Source of the DNA: Micavibrio sp. UBA6212
Lineage (GTDB): Bacteria > Pseudomonadota > Alphaproteobacteria > Micavibrionales > Micavibrionaceae
Direction of reading: 5' to 3'
DNA length: 64,000 nucleotides
Assembly: GCA_002421905.1 (NCBI GenBank)
Contig: DISK01000003.1
Span: 1-64,000 of the forward strand
The position numbers were made by a program, and so were the translations under genes. Shown piece by piece: positions 14,408 to 23,377 of the stretch. The notes beneath the pieces are model-generated. The model was not told where the DNA came from and ran no database searches. It saw nothing but the letters and a program-made list of their open reading frames with translations. Position 1 is the first letter of the stretch, and each line of letters begins with the position of its first letter.

Positions 14408-16213
14408 GTGATTGATGCAACCTATATCCCCAAAGCCACGCGCGGCGATATTAAGCGCTTTGCTTTTCACTACTGGTCTGGCGATGGCATGTGGCGTGGC
14501 GTGGTGGCATTTGCCCTGCTCGGGATTTCGGTGGGTGTCGATATTTTTTATCCTATATTCTCCGGTCGGTTGGTGGATCGAATCAGTAAACTTGACCCAC
14601 AGGCCGATGGCAGTGTGCGTGCGGTCTTAATGGCGTTTTCTGCTTTGATGGCCATTCAGGTCACGCATAGCTGGTGCTGGGCGGCGGCCTTCTGGTATTG
14701 GAACAAATTTGCGGTGCGTGTGTTGTACCGGATTTTGACGGATGCCATGTATAAGGCGCAACGGTTCTCGACCGATTGGCATGTGAATAGTTTTGCCGGT
14801 GCGACGGTGCGGAAAATCACACGGGGCATGTGGTCGTTCGATATGTTTGAAGATACAATTTTCATGGGATTTTTCCCGTCCGCCATTATCGGAATCGGCA
14901 TGGTGGTGATGTTGATTATTCAAGTGCCAATCGTCGGGTGGTTTGCGCTTCCGGTGGTGGTGACCTTTGTCGCGGTCAGTATTTTTCTGGCTGTTAAAAT
15001 TGCGCGCCCGAAATTCCAGAAATCTGCTGAACAGGATACCTTGGTCGGGGCAACGCTGGCTGATATCATGACGGCAATCTCGACGGTGAAAAGTTTTGCC
15101 GGAGAACGTCGTGAAGATTTTCATTTTGGCAGGGTCGCGGGGGAATGGCGCAAACGGGCAGAAGACGCATGGCTGACCATGGTTGTGATTGATTTCCTGC
15201 GAACCCATATCCGAATTGCCCTGATGACCGGTATGCTCTTGCTGGTGATTTGGTTGTGGTATAAAGGCGAAGCTACTCCAGGGGATGTCACACTCTCGAT
15301 CACGGCCTTTTTTATTATTGGTGGATACTTGCGCGATATCGGACGCCAGACAACCGAGTTGATGAAAGCTGCAAGCGAGATTTCCGATGTGGTCGGGTTC
15401 TGGATGCGTGAAGACGATATTCTGGATGTTCCGGATGCGGTGCCCTTGAAAATTGCGACGGGACAAAAAGGTGCCGCCATTACATTCGATCAGGTTGGCT
15501 TCCGGTATAAGCAGGGAGATCGTCCCATCTATCAATCTTTATCGGTTGATATCAAGGCGGGTGAAAAAGTTGCGCTGGTCGGGGCGTCCGGCTCGGGTAA
15601 ATCGACTTTTGTTAAGTTGATCCAGCGGCTTTACGATATTCAATCAGGAGAGATTCGCATTGACGGATTGAATATCGCCACAGTTACACAAGAGTCATTG
15701 CGTCAGGCGATTGCGCTGGTGCCTCAAGATCCTGTTTTGTTTCACCGATCACTGGCTGAAAATATTGCCTATGGGAAACCTGATACGACGATTGATCAGG
15801 TGAGAGGTGCTGCGCGCGAAGCTTATGCTGCCGAGTTCATCGAAGGGTTGTCGTTGGGATATCAGACTCTGGTTGGAGAACGCGGGGTCAAACTCTCCGG
15901 TGGGGAACGTCAACGGGTAGCCATTGCGCGGGCTCTGCTGGCTGATTGCCCAATCCTCATTCTGGATGAAGCAACCTCGTCCCTTGACTCGGTGTCCGAA
16001 CATTATATCCAAAAAGCGTTAGAGCGTTTGATGGAGGGGCGAACGACGATTACGATTGCCCACCGTCTGGCGACAATCCAGAAAGCAGACCGTATTCTGG
16101 TGTTTGATCGTGGGGCGATTGTCGAACAGGGAACGCACACTGAATTGCTTGCCAATCCGGACTCTCTTTATCGGCGTTTATACGATATTCAGGCGCTCGA
16201 TCTGGTGCAATAA
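14408..16213 (+). CDS. ABC exporter, fused permease-ATPase half transporter (MsbA-like)
   Basis: A 601-residue half transporter expected to work as a homodimer in the inner membrane. Residues about 25-320 are a six-helix type-1 exporter domain. The nucleotide-binding domain has Walker A GASGSGKST (about 391-399), the Q-loop LVPQDPVLFHRSLAENIAYG, the signature LSGGERQRVAIARALL, Walker B ILILDEATSSLD and the switch AHRLATI. The substrate cannot be read from sequence; lipids, peptides, drugs or a peptide-linked iron compound are all possible. The start is GTG with AGGAG 8 bp upstream. A leader with alternative hairpins precedes it. Confidence 0.93.
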   Translation: MIDATYIPKATRGDIKRFAFHYWSGDGMWRGVVAFALLGISVGVDIFYPIFSGRLVDRISKLDPQADGSVRAVLMAFSALMAIQVTHSWCWAAAFWYWNKFAVRVLYRILTDAMYKAQRFSTDWHVNSFAGATVRKITRGMWSFDMFEDTIFMGFFPSAIIGIGMVVMLIIQVPIVGWFALPVVVTFVAVSIFLAVKIARPKFQKSAEQDTLVGATLADIMTAISTVKSFAGERREDFHFGRVAGEWRKRAEDAWLTMVVIDFLRTHIRIALMTGMLLLVIWLWYKGEATPGDVTLSITAFFIIGGYLRDIGRQTTELMKAASEISDVVGFWMREDDILDVPDAVPLKIATGQKGAAITFDQVGFRYKQGDRPIYQSLSVDIKAGEKVALVGASGSGKSTFVKLIQRLYDIQSGEIRIDGLNIATVTQESLRQAIALVPQDPVLFHRSLAENIAYGKPDTTIDQVRGAAREAYAAEFIEGLSLGYQTLVGERGVKLSGGERQRVAIARALLADCPILILDEATSSLDSVSEHYIQKALERLMEGRTTITIAHRLATIQKADRILVFDRGAIVEQGTHTELLANPDSLYRRLYDIQALDLVQ

Positions 16214-16255
16214 AATATATGGTATGACCTGTTATATTCCTATATACATTCGGGT

Positions 16256-16681
16256 ATGAAAGATGTAGGTCGTGCCACTTATCGTATTGTCTTTGATTGT
16301 GTTGTGTTTTCGGTTTTGAAAAGTACACTGATTGTTTCTTTTATTTTTGCTTTCCTTGTCGTTCTTGTCTCTCCAAGTGGAGGGGCGTTTTTTTTATTTG
16401 TTGGTATATTTTCGGCACTGTTTGCTCCAATCATTGTTCTGCCAGCTATTATCCTGGGATCTTTTCTGATTAAAAGTTACCTGAAGAATAACATATTGAA
16501 TATGTTCAGATGGATGTTTGCGTCATTGGTTATCGGTACCATGTATGTGGTGTTTTTTTCGATATTGGACCAAATGTTTTTCCGAATTATGGTTCCACAT
16601 TTTGTTCCGATCTCACTATTGACTGGGTATTTTTGTTGGAAAAAATTTGTAGATGAGCCCAAGCGCGCTTTGCCGGAGTAA
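16256..16681 (+). CDS. Four-helix integral membrane protein of unknown function
   Basis: A 141-residue, very hydrophobic protein with about four membrane helices (near 17-38, 45-72, 82-103 and 110-128) and a short charged C-terminus. It starts 42 bp after the ABC exporter stop on the same strand, so co-transcription is possible. No ribosome-binding site is obvious. A weak hairpin (GCAATA/TATTGC at about 16698-16713) follows the gene. Family not recognised. Confidence 0.65.
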   Translation: MKDVGRATYRIVFDCVVFSVLKSTLIVSFIFAFLVVLVSPSGGAFFLFVGIFSALFAPIIVLPAIILGSFLIKSYLKNNILNMFRWMFASLVIGTMYVVFFSILDQMFFRIMVPHFVPISLLTGYFCWKKFVDEPKRALPE

Positions 16682-16791
16682 TAATAAAAAAACAGGGCAA
16701 TATTTTTATTGCTTTCCGGTTTTAAGGCTTGTTATGTTGCGAGCTAGTAGTAATAAAGGTAATAATCAACATAAAAACAGGGAAATATAGA

Positions 16792-17097
16792 ATGAATTCT
16801 TTCGCGAAATATAGTGTTGCAGGGCTGTTTGCTGCTGCCGTTATGGGTAGTGTCGTCTATCAAAAAGAAATTGGCAATGCGCTTCTCACCGATGAAGTCA
16901 ATGCCAAACAAACTCTTCAAAGTGACCCACGTTTTAAGAATGCCGAAATTAACTTTACAGGTTACGAGCCCCTTGGCTGTCTGAAACACGAGTGGATCAA
17001 CACAGGGTTTGTGGCCAAGCAACAAGACGGCACTCAAACATCTGGTGCGGTCTGCCGGCCTTTGTTTGGAACAACGTCTTCTATCCGTATTGGCTAG
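16792..17097 (+). CDS. Small membrane-anchored or secreted protein of unknown function
   Basis: A 101-residue protein with an N-terminal hydrophobic segment (YSVAGLFAAAVMGSVVY, about 6-22) that is a signal anchor or uncleaved signal peptide. Two cysteines in the exported part (GCLKHE and VCRPLF) could form one disulfide. The ATG at 16792 gives a normal signal sequence; an in-frame start 63 bp upstream would add a non-conserved-looking leader. Family not recognised. Confidence 0.65.
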   Translation: MNSFAKYSVAGLFAAAVMGSVVYQKEIGNALLTDEVNAKQTLQSDPRFKNAEINFTGYEPLGCLKHEWINTGFVAKQQDGTQTSGAVCRPLFGTTSSIRIG

Positions 17098-17163
17098 GAA
17101 TGCCTAAGAATTTTCTAAATTAAGCGAAGACCGCAGCGGTATTAAGACTGCTGCGGTGCGGGA

Positions 17164-17343
17164 TTAAAAATCCACGCATTTGCCGTTATTTTCCCAATCG
17201 CCATATCTTGTGGCCTCTAGCCCTTTGCGTCCGCCATATTCGCGCTTCATATGGGGCAGGGGGACATGACCAAGGACAGGCTTATCCTCGTGGTTTTGGC
17301 CCGTGTTTTCCGGTTTCGCTGGACTTTCCGATTGCGTCTTCAT
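17164..17343 (-). CDS. DUF1674 / SDHAF4-like protein (succinate dehydrogenase assembly factor type)
   Basis: A 59-residue gene on the minus strand. The C-terminal part (REYGGRKGLEATRYGDWENN, then GKCVDF) is the hallmark of DUF1674, the bacterial counterpart of SDHAF4. In mitochondria SDHAF4 chaperones the flavinated SdhA subunit and protects against oxidative damage. The N-terminal half is polar and disordered-looking, as in the family. It is divergent to the chorismate mutase gene with 44 bp between starts. DUF1674 next to htpX and rsmB is a familiar alphaproteobacterial arrangement. The role is inferred from the family. Confidence 0.85.
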   Translation of the reverse strand: MKTQSESPAKPENTGQNHEDKPVLGHVPLPHMKREYGGRKGLEATRYGDWENNGKCVDF

Positions 17344-17387
17344 AAAACTAATTTAGCCGCTTTTTTTTGAAGAGGGAAGGTTTATAT

Positions 17388-17708
17388 ATGTCTAGGACTC
17401 AGGAAATAATGAAACCCTATCGGGATCGCATCGACGCTCTGGATGACCAGATTGTGGATTTAATGATCGAACGTTTCAAGCTTATCCGTGAAGTATCGGT
17501 TGTGAAACACGAGAACAAAATTCCGGCGATCATCGAAGAACGGATTGCACAGGTGATTGATCGTGCCGGAGATCGGGTCGAGGCAGCTCTTCCGGACGAG
17601 CAAGGGCAAGACGATGCGGATCGTATCCGCGAGATTTACGCCCTGATGGTGGTGATTTCCTGTGATCTGGAAGAAGAAATATTGAAGGAATCCTCAGGTC
17701 GAAAATGA
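17388..17708 (+). CDS. Chorismate mutase, AroQ class
   Basis: A 106-residue all-helical enzyme converting chorismate to prephenate for Phe/Tyr synthesis. The AroQ signature is visible: YRDRIDALDDQIVDLMIERF, then KLIREVSVVKHEN (active-site Arg and Lys), a second helix pair with RIAQVIDR, and IREIYALMVVISCDLEEEIL at the end. The ATG at 17388 has GGAAGG 7 bp upstream; an upstream in-frame start would lack this. Its stop overlaps the htpX start (ATGA), so the two genes are coupled. Confidence 0.9.
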   Translation: MSRTQEIMKPYRDRIDALDDQIVDLMIERFKLIREVSVVKHENKIPAIIEERIAQVIDRAGDRVEAALPDEQGQDDADRIREIYALMVVISCDLEEEILKESSGRK

Positions 17709-18589
17709 TAGGTTACTTAAAGACGACGATTTTAATGGCGGGGCTGACGTCTTTGGTTGGCGGCCTTGGGTATTTGGTTGCCGGACAAAACGGATTGATG
17801 TTTGCACTGGTGGCGGCAGGCGGCATGAATCTCTGGGCGTGGTATAACAGTGATAGGGCTGTGTTGTCCCATTATGGCGCGCGCGAGGTCAGTCTCGAAG
17901 ATTCCCCAAAACTGGTGTCGTTGATCCATCAGCTTGCAGATAATGCAGGTCTCCCCCATCCAAAAGTTTTTGTGATTGATAATCCGCAACCCAATGCTTT
18001 TGCAACAGGGCGCAACCCCGATCATGCGGCGGTAGCGATTACCACCGGATTGATACAACGTCTTGATACCGATGAAATTGCTGGCGTCATGGCGCATGAA
18101 CTCGCGCATATCAAACATCGCGATACCTTGATTATGACGGTGACCGCAACTTTGGCCGGGGCTTTGTCGATGCTGGCCAATTTTGCTTTCTTTTTTGGAG
18201 GGGCGCGGGATCGCCAAGTGTCGCCGATTGTAACAATTCTGGTTATGGTTTTGGCACCCCTCGCGGCGTCGATTGTCCAGATGGCAATCTCGCGTTCGCG
18301 CGAATATGAAGCAGATCGTCTGGGGGCCGAGATTTCAGGTAAGCCACGATCTTTGGCAACCGCTTTGGAAAAAATATCTGATATGGCGGGGCAGATTGTC
18401 AACAGGCAGGCCGAAACCAATCCGGCTTCTGCCCACTTGTTTATTATTAATCCGCTTCATGTCCATGCGATAGACGGGCTGTTTTCAACCCACCCCTCGA
18501 CGGAAAGCCGGATCAGGCGCTTGTTGGAGATCGAGCGGGCCATGGGCGGGCGAGGAATGGCTGCTATTTCCAGAAATCCCTGGTCTTGA
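17705..18589 (+). CDS. htpX: Membrane zinc protease HtpX (M48B)
   Basis: A 294-residue inner-membrane metalloprotease that degrades misfolded membrane proteins. Two N-terminal membrane helices (about 8-26 and 30-46) precede the protease domain. The zinc motif HELAH is at 131-135, with the third ligand Glu in SREYEADRLGAE. Two further hydrophobic segments (146-166 and 176-194) lie after the motif, as in the family. Start overlaps the chorismate mutase stop by 4 bp. The next gene, rsmB, follows about 80 bp later. Confidence 0.96.
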   Translation: MIGYLKTTILMAGLTSLVGGLGYLVAGQNGLMFALVAAGGMNLWAWYNSDRAVLSHYGAREVSLEDSPKLVSLIHQLADNAGLPHPKVFVIDNPQPNAFATGRNPDHAAVAITTGLIQRLDTDEIAGVMAHELAHIKHRDTLIMTVTATLAGALSMLANFAFFFGGARDRQVSPIVTILVMVLAPLAASIVQMAISRSREYEADRLGAEISGKPRSLATALEKISDMAGQIVNRQAETNPASAHLFIINPLHVHAIDGLFSTHPSTESRIRRLLEIERAMGGRGMAAISRNPWS

Positions 18590-18669
18590 GTATTTATGAA
18601 GATTTCGGGTGGTGCAGAGGCGCTGAATGAGATAGAGTGTCCGCTTGTATTAACCCGTTTTTCAAGCAC

Positions 18670-20028
18670 ATGACCCAAGAACATTCCCCATCCCCTGACC
18701 TGTTTGATCCGGCCTCGCCGTCTGAAATGCTGACCGCACGCCGTGTGGCTCTCAAGCTCTTGCAACAACTTTTTGTCAAACATCACACACTCGATCAGGT
18801 TTTCGATGACAGCCGTGAATTTTCGGCGCTGTCCCAGCGGGATCGAGCTTTTGTCCGGATGCTGGTGACAACGGTTATTCGACGTCTGGGGCAGATTGAT
18901 GATCTGATCCGTCGTTCCTTGTCCAAACCCGACCAACCGCTTAATCCACCCTTGCTGGAATATATCTTGCGCTTAGGTGTGGCCCAGTTGGTCTTTATGA
19001 ATATTCCCGATCATGCTGCGGTTAATACGTCTGTTCTATTGGCCGAAGCCGAAGGGCATGTCCGGTTAAAAGGTTTTGTGAATGCAATTTTGCGGCGCAT
19101 TGCTGCCGAAGGGCAGAATTGGACTGCACGTCAGGATGTTCCGCGCCTTAGTACTCCCGAATGGATGTTGAAAATCTGGATCGCGGATTATGGTCTGCGG
19201 CCCGCGCTTGATATTGCCATGGCCAATTTGAATGAAGCCCCACTTGATATCACCCTTAAACATGACGGGGAAGCCGATCATTGGGCCACTACTCTGGGGG
19301 GGCAGGTATTGCCCACGGGAAGTATCCGTTTGCAAAATGCCAGAATGGTTCAGGATCTTCCCGGTTTTGAAGACGGGATGTGGTGGGTTCAGGATGCGGC
19401 GGCTGCCCTGCCGGCGCGATTGTTTGGCTCAAGCATTCAAGGCCAGACCGTTCTGGATTTATGTGCGGCACCGGGTGGAAAGACTGCTCAATTGGCAAGT
19501 GCTGGCGCCAATGTTATCGCGGTTGACCGGTCTGCCAAGCGGATTCAACGGTTACAGGAAAATATGAAGCGTATGCGCCTCGGGGCGAATGTCCGAACCG
19601 AAGTTGCTGACGCTGCGGTGTGGCGTTCCCGTGAGCCTTTGCCTTATATTTTGCTTGATGCGCCTTGTTCTGCCACGGGAACCATTCGGCGTAATCCGGA
19701 TGTGTTGTGGATGAAGAGCGAAACTGATCTGTCCAGCCTGATTGATCTGCAAGCACGGCTGCTTGATAATGCGCTCAACCAGTTGGAAGTGGGCGGCATA
19801 CTGGTTTATTGCACATGCTCTTTACAAAAAGATGAAGGGGAACATCAGATCGAGCGCACTCTGGCCCAACGTACCGATGTTGAACGTGTGCCGGTGCAAG
19901 CGTCCGAGATCGGCGATTTGCGTGATTTTCTAACTCCTCGCGGGGATATCCGGATTTTGCCGAATTACCTGGATGAGTATGGCGGGATTGACGGGTTCTT
20001 TATCGCGCGATTGACCAGAACCGCATAG
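18670..20028 (+). CDS. rsmB: 16S rRNA m5C methyltransferase RsmB/Sun family
   Basis: A 452-residue SAM-dependent enzyme predicted to methylate a cytosine of 16S rRNA (C967 in E. coli). Residues about 10-145 are a NusB-like RNA-binding domain. The Rossmann methyltransferase follows with LDLCAAPGGKTAQLA (SAM binding) and the two catalytic cysteines in DAPCSATGTIRRNPD (about 333) and VYCTCSL (about 381). Chosen start is the ATG at 18670; a GTG at 18637 would add 11 residues. Neither has a strong ribosome-binding site. Same strand as htpX and probably the same operon. Confidence 0.95.
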   Translation: MTQEHSPSPDLFDPASPSEMLTARRVALKLLQQLFVKHHTLDQVFDDSREFSALSQRDRAFVRMLVTTVIRRLGQIDDLIRRSLSKPDQPLNPPLLEYILRLGVAQLVFMNIPDHAAVNTSVLLAEAEGHVRLKGFVNAILRRIAAEGQNWTARQDVPRLSTPEWMLKIWIADYGLRPALDIAMANLNEAPLDITLKHDGEADHWATTLGGQVLPTGSIRLQNARMVQDLPGFEDGMWWVQDAAAALPARLFGSSIQGQTVLDLCAAPGGKTAQLASAGANVIAVDRSAKRIQRLQENMKRMRLGANVRTEVADAAVWRSREPLPYILLDAPCSATGTIRRNPDVLWMKSETDLSSLIDLQARLLDNALNQLEVGGILVYCTCSLQKDEGEHQIERTLAQRTDVERVPVQASEIGDLRDFLTPRGDIRILPNYLDEYGGIDGFFIARLTRTA

Positions 20029-20048
20029 GTTGAAGTAAGACTTACGGA

Positions 20049-20738
20049 TTATCTTTGTTCCAAGACCTGATAATAAACGTATTTCCCCAAGGCTGTGGAG
20101 TAGTAGCAATAGGCATCTTTACCGTCCAGCGCTGCATCGGTGAGGGTTGAGGCGTATCCGAATGCTCCGGTAAATTTATTGGTTTCCCCAGTCAGAGTGA
20201 GGGAAGGTGGTGTTTGCAAGCTGTTCGAAACACCATAATTCAGATATTTGCAAACCTCCAGCTTAACGCCGGGCAGCAAGGCTATCAATTCGGTTGATCC
20301 ACTGTCCCCGTTGGTTTTTCCTAAGTCTTTGACTTCCAGATCACCGTTAAAAATCCATTCGGATCCGTCATTCAAATTCGTTGGGGGGAGTTGGTATGGT
20401 GTGGCGCCCCCTAGTGGGTGAAAGACTTCCTGCTCCGGTGTGGTGCCGAAGGTGCCGTAATCGGTTGTTCCGGGGTGGGCGAAGCTGATATCTTCCGCAG
20501 TCAGGCTTTTGGACACTTCCATTCGCAGAATTGCCTGACGGATAGATGTCGGGAATTGGTGAAGATAAGCTCCGTTGATCCGTGATGTTTCTTCGGCGGC
20601 TCCTGTTCCGCCACCACTTCGCATGGACTGGCCGACGGCAAAGGAAAGTGCCGCGAATAAAGCGACGGCGATAAGAATAAGGAATAGAACATTTCCAGAT
20701 TGTGAATTGGATTGGTGGAATGACATCCTGATTTTCAT
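20049..20738 (-). CDS. Pilin-like protein (paralogue of 34535-35287)
   Basis: A 229-residue protein with a type IV pilin-like N-terminus: a short basic leader ending in Gly, then a 20-residue hydrophobic helix. The segment SGNVLFLILIAVALFAALS is identical to that of the protein at 34535-35287, and both continue with a RSGGG-type hinge. The usual Glu5 of pilins is absent. The globular part shares a layout with the paralogue: a middle beta-rich region, a conserved Cys near KLEVCKYLN and another near AYCYYS, and an end in YYQVLEQR versus YYAVLVER. It probably forms part of a pseudopilus or is a membrane-tethered periplasmic protein. It stands alone, convergent to rsmB. Confidence 0.7.
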   Translation of the reverse strand: MKIRMSFHQSNSQSGNVLFLILIAVALFAALSFAVGQSMRSGGGTGAAEETSRINGAYLHQFPTSIRQAILRMEVSKSLTAEDISFAHPGTTDYGTFGTTPEQEVFHPLGGATPYQLPPTNLNDGSEWIFNGDLEVKDLGKTNGDSGSTELIALLPGVKLEVCKYLNYGVSNSLQTPPSLTLTGETNKFTGAFGYASTLTDAALDGKDAYCYYSTALGKYVYYQVLEQR

Positions 20739-20774
20739 GGAAAAAATTTATATGAGTGTTAGAGTCGGTGCAAG

Positions 20775-21680
20775 ATGGAAAGTTTTATTGTTTTGGTTGG
20801 GAATAGGCAAGACAGGGCTCTGAAAGGAGTTATTCCTGTATTGCTGCCTGTTTTGGCGGCGGCGGGGAATGCTATGGGGCGTTGGCTGCATGATGGAATC
20901 GCTTATGAATTCGGGCCGTCCGACGGAATAGATGAGGATATTTTACGGGAAGTCCGCCATATTTGTTTTGAAAACCGGATTGATGTGTTCGTCATTCCCG
21001 AACCAGACAGGCGTAAAAAACTCTTGCTGGCCGATATGGATGCCACAATTGTGTGCGGGGAAACTCTGGATGATCTTGCTGAACTGGCAGGTTTGGGAGA
21101 AGAGATTTCTGATATTACCGCGCAGGCCATGCGTGGCGAGCTTGATTTTGAGGAAGCTTTGCGGGCGCGGGTTGCAATGCTTAAAGGTGTGTCGGAGAGC
21201 TTATTGTTCGAGGCTTTTTCACGGATGGAGCTGAGTGCAGGGGCTGAGGTTATGGTCAGGGTAATGCGTCAGGCGGGGGCAGAATGTGTTCTGGTGTCCG
21301 GCGGGTTTACCTTCTTTACCTCGCGTATTGCCGAGCGGTGCGGGTTTTCCTTGCATCATGGGAATGAGCTTGATGTGTTTGACGGAGTTCTGACGGGGGA
21401 AGTTATTCCCCCTATTTTGGATAAGGGGGCAAAGCTGTCTTACCTTCATAAATATGCGTCGCGGCTGGGCCTTGATTTGTCAGAGACCGCAGCGGTCGGT
21501 GACGGAGCCAATGATCTTCCGATGTTGGAAGCGGCGGGGATCGGTGTCGGGTATCGTCCCAAACCTCTGGTGTTGGAGAAAGTTTCTAATTCCATAATTT
21601 TTAGTGATTTAATATCTCTTCTTTATATGCAAGGGTATGGTGAAGCGGATTTGCTCCCCTTCTTGTCTGATGCCTCTTGA
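20775..21680 (+). CDS. serB: Phosphoserine phosphatase SerB
   Basis: A 301-residue HAD-family phosphatase for the last step of serine synthesis. Motif I is LLADMDATIV with nucleophile Asp87 and acid Asp89, motif II is VLVSGGFTFF, and motif III/IV are DKGAKLSYL and AVGDGANDLPML. The N-terminal 80 residues replace the ACT-like domain seen in longer homologues. The usual motif I reads DMDST; here it is DMDAT, as in many SerB. Divergent from the pilin-like gene; 36 bp separate the starts, so the promoters must overlap. Confidence 0.94.
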   Translation: MESFIVLVGNRQDRALKGVIPVLLPVLAAAGNAMGRWLHDGIAYEFGPSDGIDEDILREVRHICFENRIDVFVIPEPDRRKKLLLADMDATIVCGETLDDLAELAGLGEEISDITAQAMRGELDFEEALRARVAMLKGVSESLLFEAFSRMELSAGAEVMVRVMRQAGAECVLVSGGFTFFTSRIAERCGFSLHHGNELDVFDGVLTGEVIPPILDKGAKLSYLHKYASRLGLDLSETAAVGDGANDLPMLEAAGIGVGYRPKPLVLEKVSNSIIFSDLISLLYMQGYGEADLLPFLSDAS

Positions 21681-21722
21681 TTTACATGAAAAATTAACCG
21701 TTTTGACGATAAACTCTGACCC

Positions 21723-22613
21723 ATGAGTGAAGCACATACAAAATTCAAAATTCCTGATGATGAGCTCGAAGAGCTGATCCACAAATATTGTCGAGATTTT
21801 ACCGAATGGGCGCGGTTGGATCGTTTTGATCCGATCACCGGACGGGATGAAGAGATTGATCAGGTTATTCTGATCCTGCTTCAAAAGGGTCGTAAGAACG
21901 CTGCGCTTCTGGCACCTGCCGGTGTTGGTAAAACGGCGCTATGTGCTGGTTTGGCACAAAAAATTGTTGCGAATGAAGTGCCTGAATATCTGAAAGATGC
22001 ACGTATTCTCGAACTTGATCTGGCGGCGATGTCGGCTGGTACAATGGGGCCTGCAGAATTTCAAGGGCGGTTCCTGCCGATTTGTAAAGGAATTGCCGAA
22101 CGATATCATGATCCGTCCTACCCGAAAGTTGTTTTGTTTATCGACGAGATGCACCAGATTATGCCGTCTTGCGAGGGAAGTGCCTATAAAGGTCTTTCAG
22201 AAGTTATGAAACCCTATCTGACAGTGGGGGATTTGCACATTATTGGTGCGACGACATTGGACGAATTCCGGATTTATGTGTCGATTGATCCGGCGATGGA
22301 TCGTCGTTTCCAAAAAGTATTTCTGGCCGTGCCGAATGTCGAGCAGACAATTCAGATCATGCATAATCTAAAAAAAGGGTACGAGAAACACCATAAGATT
22401 ACGGTATCGGACGAGGCGATTGATATTATCGTGAATTGTACCGATGTGCATATGCGGAAAAGAAACCAACCGGATAAATCAATCATTATGATGGATGCCG
22501 CGATGGCGCACCATGTAAAGCTGCGCGGGACGGGAGGAGAGCTCGATCTATCCTCGGTCTATTACATGATCGGAAAAGAAACCGGAATCCATCCGGATGC
22601 GTTGAAGAAATAA
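21723..22613 (+). CDS. Stand-alone ClpA/ClpB-D1-like AAA+ ATPase
   Basis: A 296-residue protein consisting of one AAA+ module like the first ATPase ring of ClpA/ClpB. Visible are the DPITGRDEEIDQVILIL entry, Walker A APAGVGKT (64-71), Walker B VVLFIDEMHQI, sensor 1 in IIGATTLDEFR and the arginine-finger strand DPAMDRRFQKVF, followed by a C-terminal helical subdomain. The Clp N-domain, the coiled-coil middle domain and the second ring are all absent, and no ClpP-binding loop is seen. It is therefore not ClpA, ClpB or ClpC. Partner and substrate unknown. It lies 43 bp after serB on the same strand. Confidence 0.85.
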   Translation: MSEAHTKFKIPDDELEELIHKYCRDFTEWARLDRFDPITGRDEEIDQVILILLQKGRKNAALLAPAGVGKTALCAGLAQKIVANEVPEYLKDARILELDLAAMSAGTMGPAEFQGRFLPICKGIAERYHDPSYPKVVLFIDEMHQIMPSCEGSAYKGLSEVMKPYLTVGDLHIIGATTLDEFRIYVSIDPAMDRRFQKVFLAVPNVEQTIQIMHNLKKGYEKHHKITVSDEAIDIIVNCTDVHMRKRNQPDKSIIMMDAAMAHHVKLRGTGGELDLSSVYYMIGKETGIHPDALKK

Positions 22614-22663
22614 CGCGCATCTAATTCCTGATTTTTCTAACCAGACCTTAATCGCTTGATTTT

Positions 22664-23125
22664 TTATTTTTCGGTCATTGTTGTTGTGACCTTTACGGTT
22701 GCGATGGGTGTATCTGAATATTTCAAGACAGGTATGTTTTTTTGTGATGTTTGTTCTGGTGGGAGTGGTGCGTAAATCCCGATTGTGCGGGGCTCCACTT
22801 TTGAATCTGGTGCTTCTGGTATAAATGTGGCGTAGTCTTCCCCCATATTAGTTTTCAGCAGGGATTGATCCCAGAAGAATTGCAAATGTACATAGGGTGG
22901 GTTGAGCCGAATCACTGCTGCGATGTTTTTATTTGTGCCGCTCTCTAACTGTACGGGCATCATAAACGTACAAGGCATTGTCTCAAAGCTACAAGTTTGT
23001 AAAAATATCTTGGGGTTGTTGATGTCGGTTTGCTCGATTTTAAGCCAATATGTTTCGGCTTTTGTTTGGTGAGGAAATAGACTCATGGCTAGAAAGAATA
23101 AAATAGTAGCTGTGAGTCTTGGCAT
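22664..23125 (-). CDS. Secreted protein of unknown function
   Basis: A 153-residue protein with a Sec signal peptide (MPRLTATILFFLAMSLFPHQ, cleavage expected after TKA). The mature part (TYWLKIEQTDINNPKIFLQT and two Cys in CSFETMPC) looks like a small beta-rich periplasmic domain, with a Pro-rich linker and a Thr/Val-rich end. Starting at the ATG at 23125 gives a normal signal peptide; an ATG 72 bp further upstream would bury it. Convergent to the AAA+ gene. Family not recognised. Confidence 0.7.
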   Translation of the reverse strand: MPRLTATILFFLAMSLFPHQTKAETYWLKIEQTDINNPKIFLQTCSFETMPCTFMMPVQLESGTNKNIAAVIRLNPPYVHLQFFWDQSLLKTNMGEDYATFIPEAPDSKVEPRTIGIYAPLPPEQTSQKNIPVLKYSDTPIATVKVTTTMTEK

Positions 23126-23297
23126 CTTAGATATCCCTATATTTACGAGAATGTTGCTTATCCCTTGGATCATATGGAAGTTCCATTGTTGGATCAATTT
23201 GAAACAGGGCGCAAAAATAACTCCAGACAGAGTCGCGGTGTTTATGTGATTATATTCCTATAATTTTATAGACTTGTCAAGTTTTTTGATAAAGCAC

Positions 23298-23327
23298 TTG
23301 CGTGGGTGATTCGCTCTCCTTTATAGT
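23298..23327 (+). promoter_or_regulatory. Candidate sigma70 promoter of rpe
   Basis: TTGCGT (23298-23303) and TATAGT (23322-23327) are spaced by 18 bp and lie about 50 bp upstream of the rpe start. Confidence 0.5.
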
Positions 23328-23377
23328 GGGAATATCAGTGATTTGCCCCCCTCCTTTGTCCGGAAAAGCACCATATT

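Noticed and set aside
14627..15535. 302-codon minus-strand frame opposite the ABC exporter
   Set aside because: Shadow frame; the exporter's motifs on the plus strand are complete.
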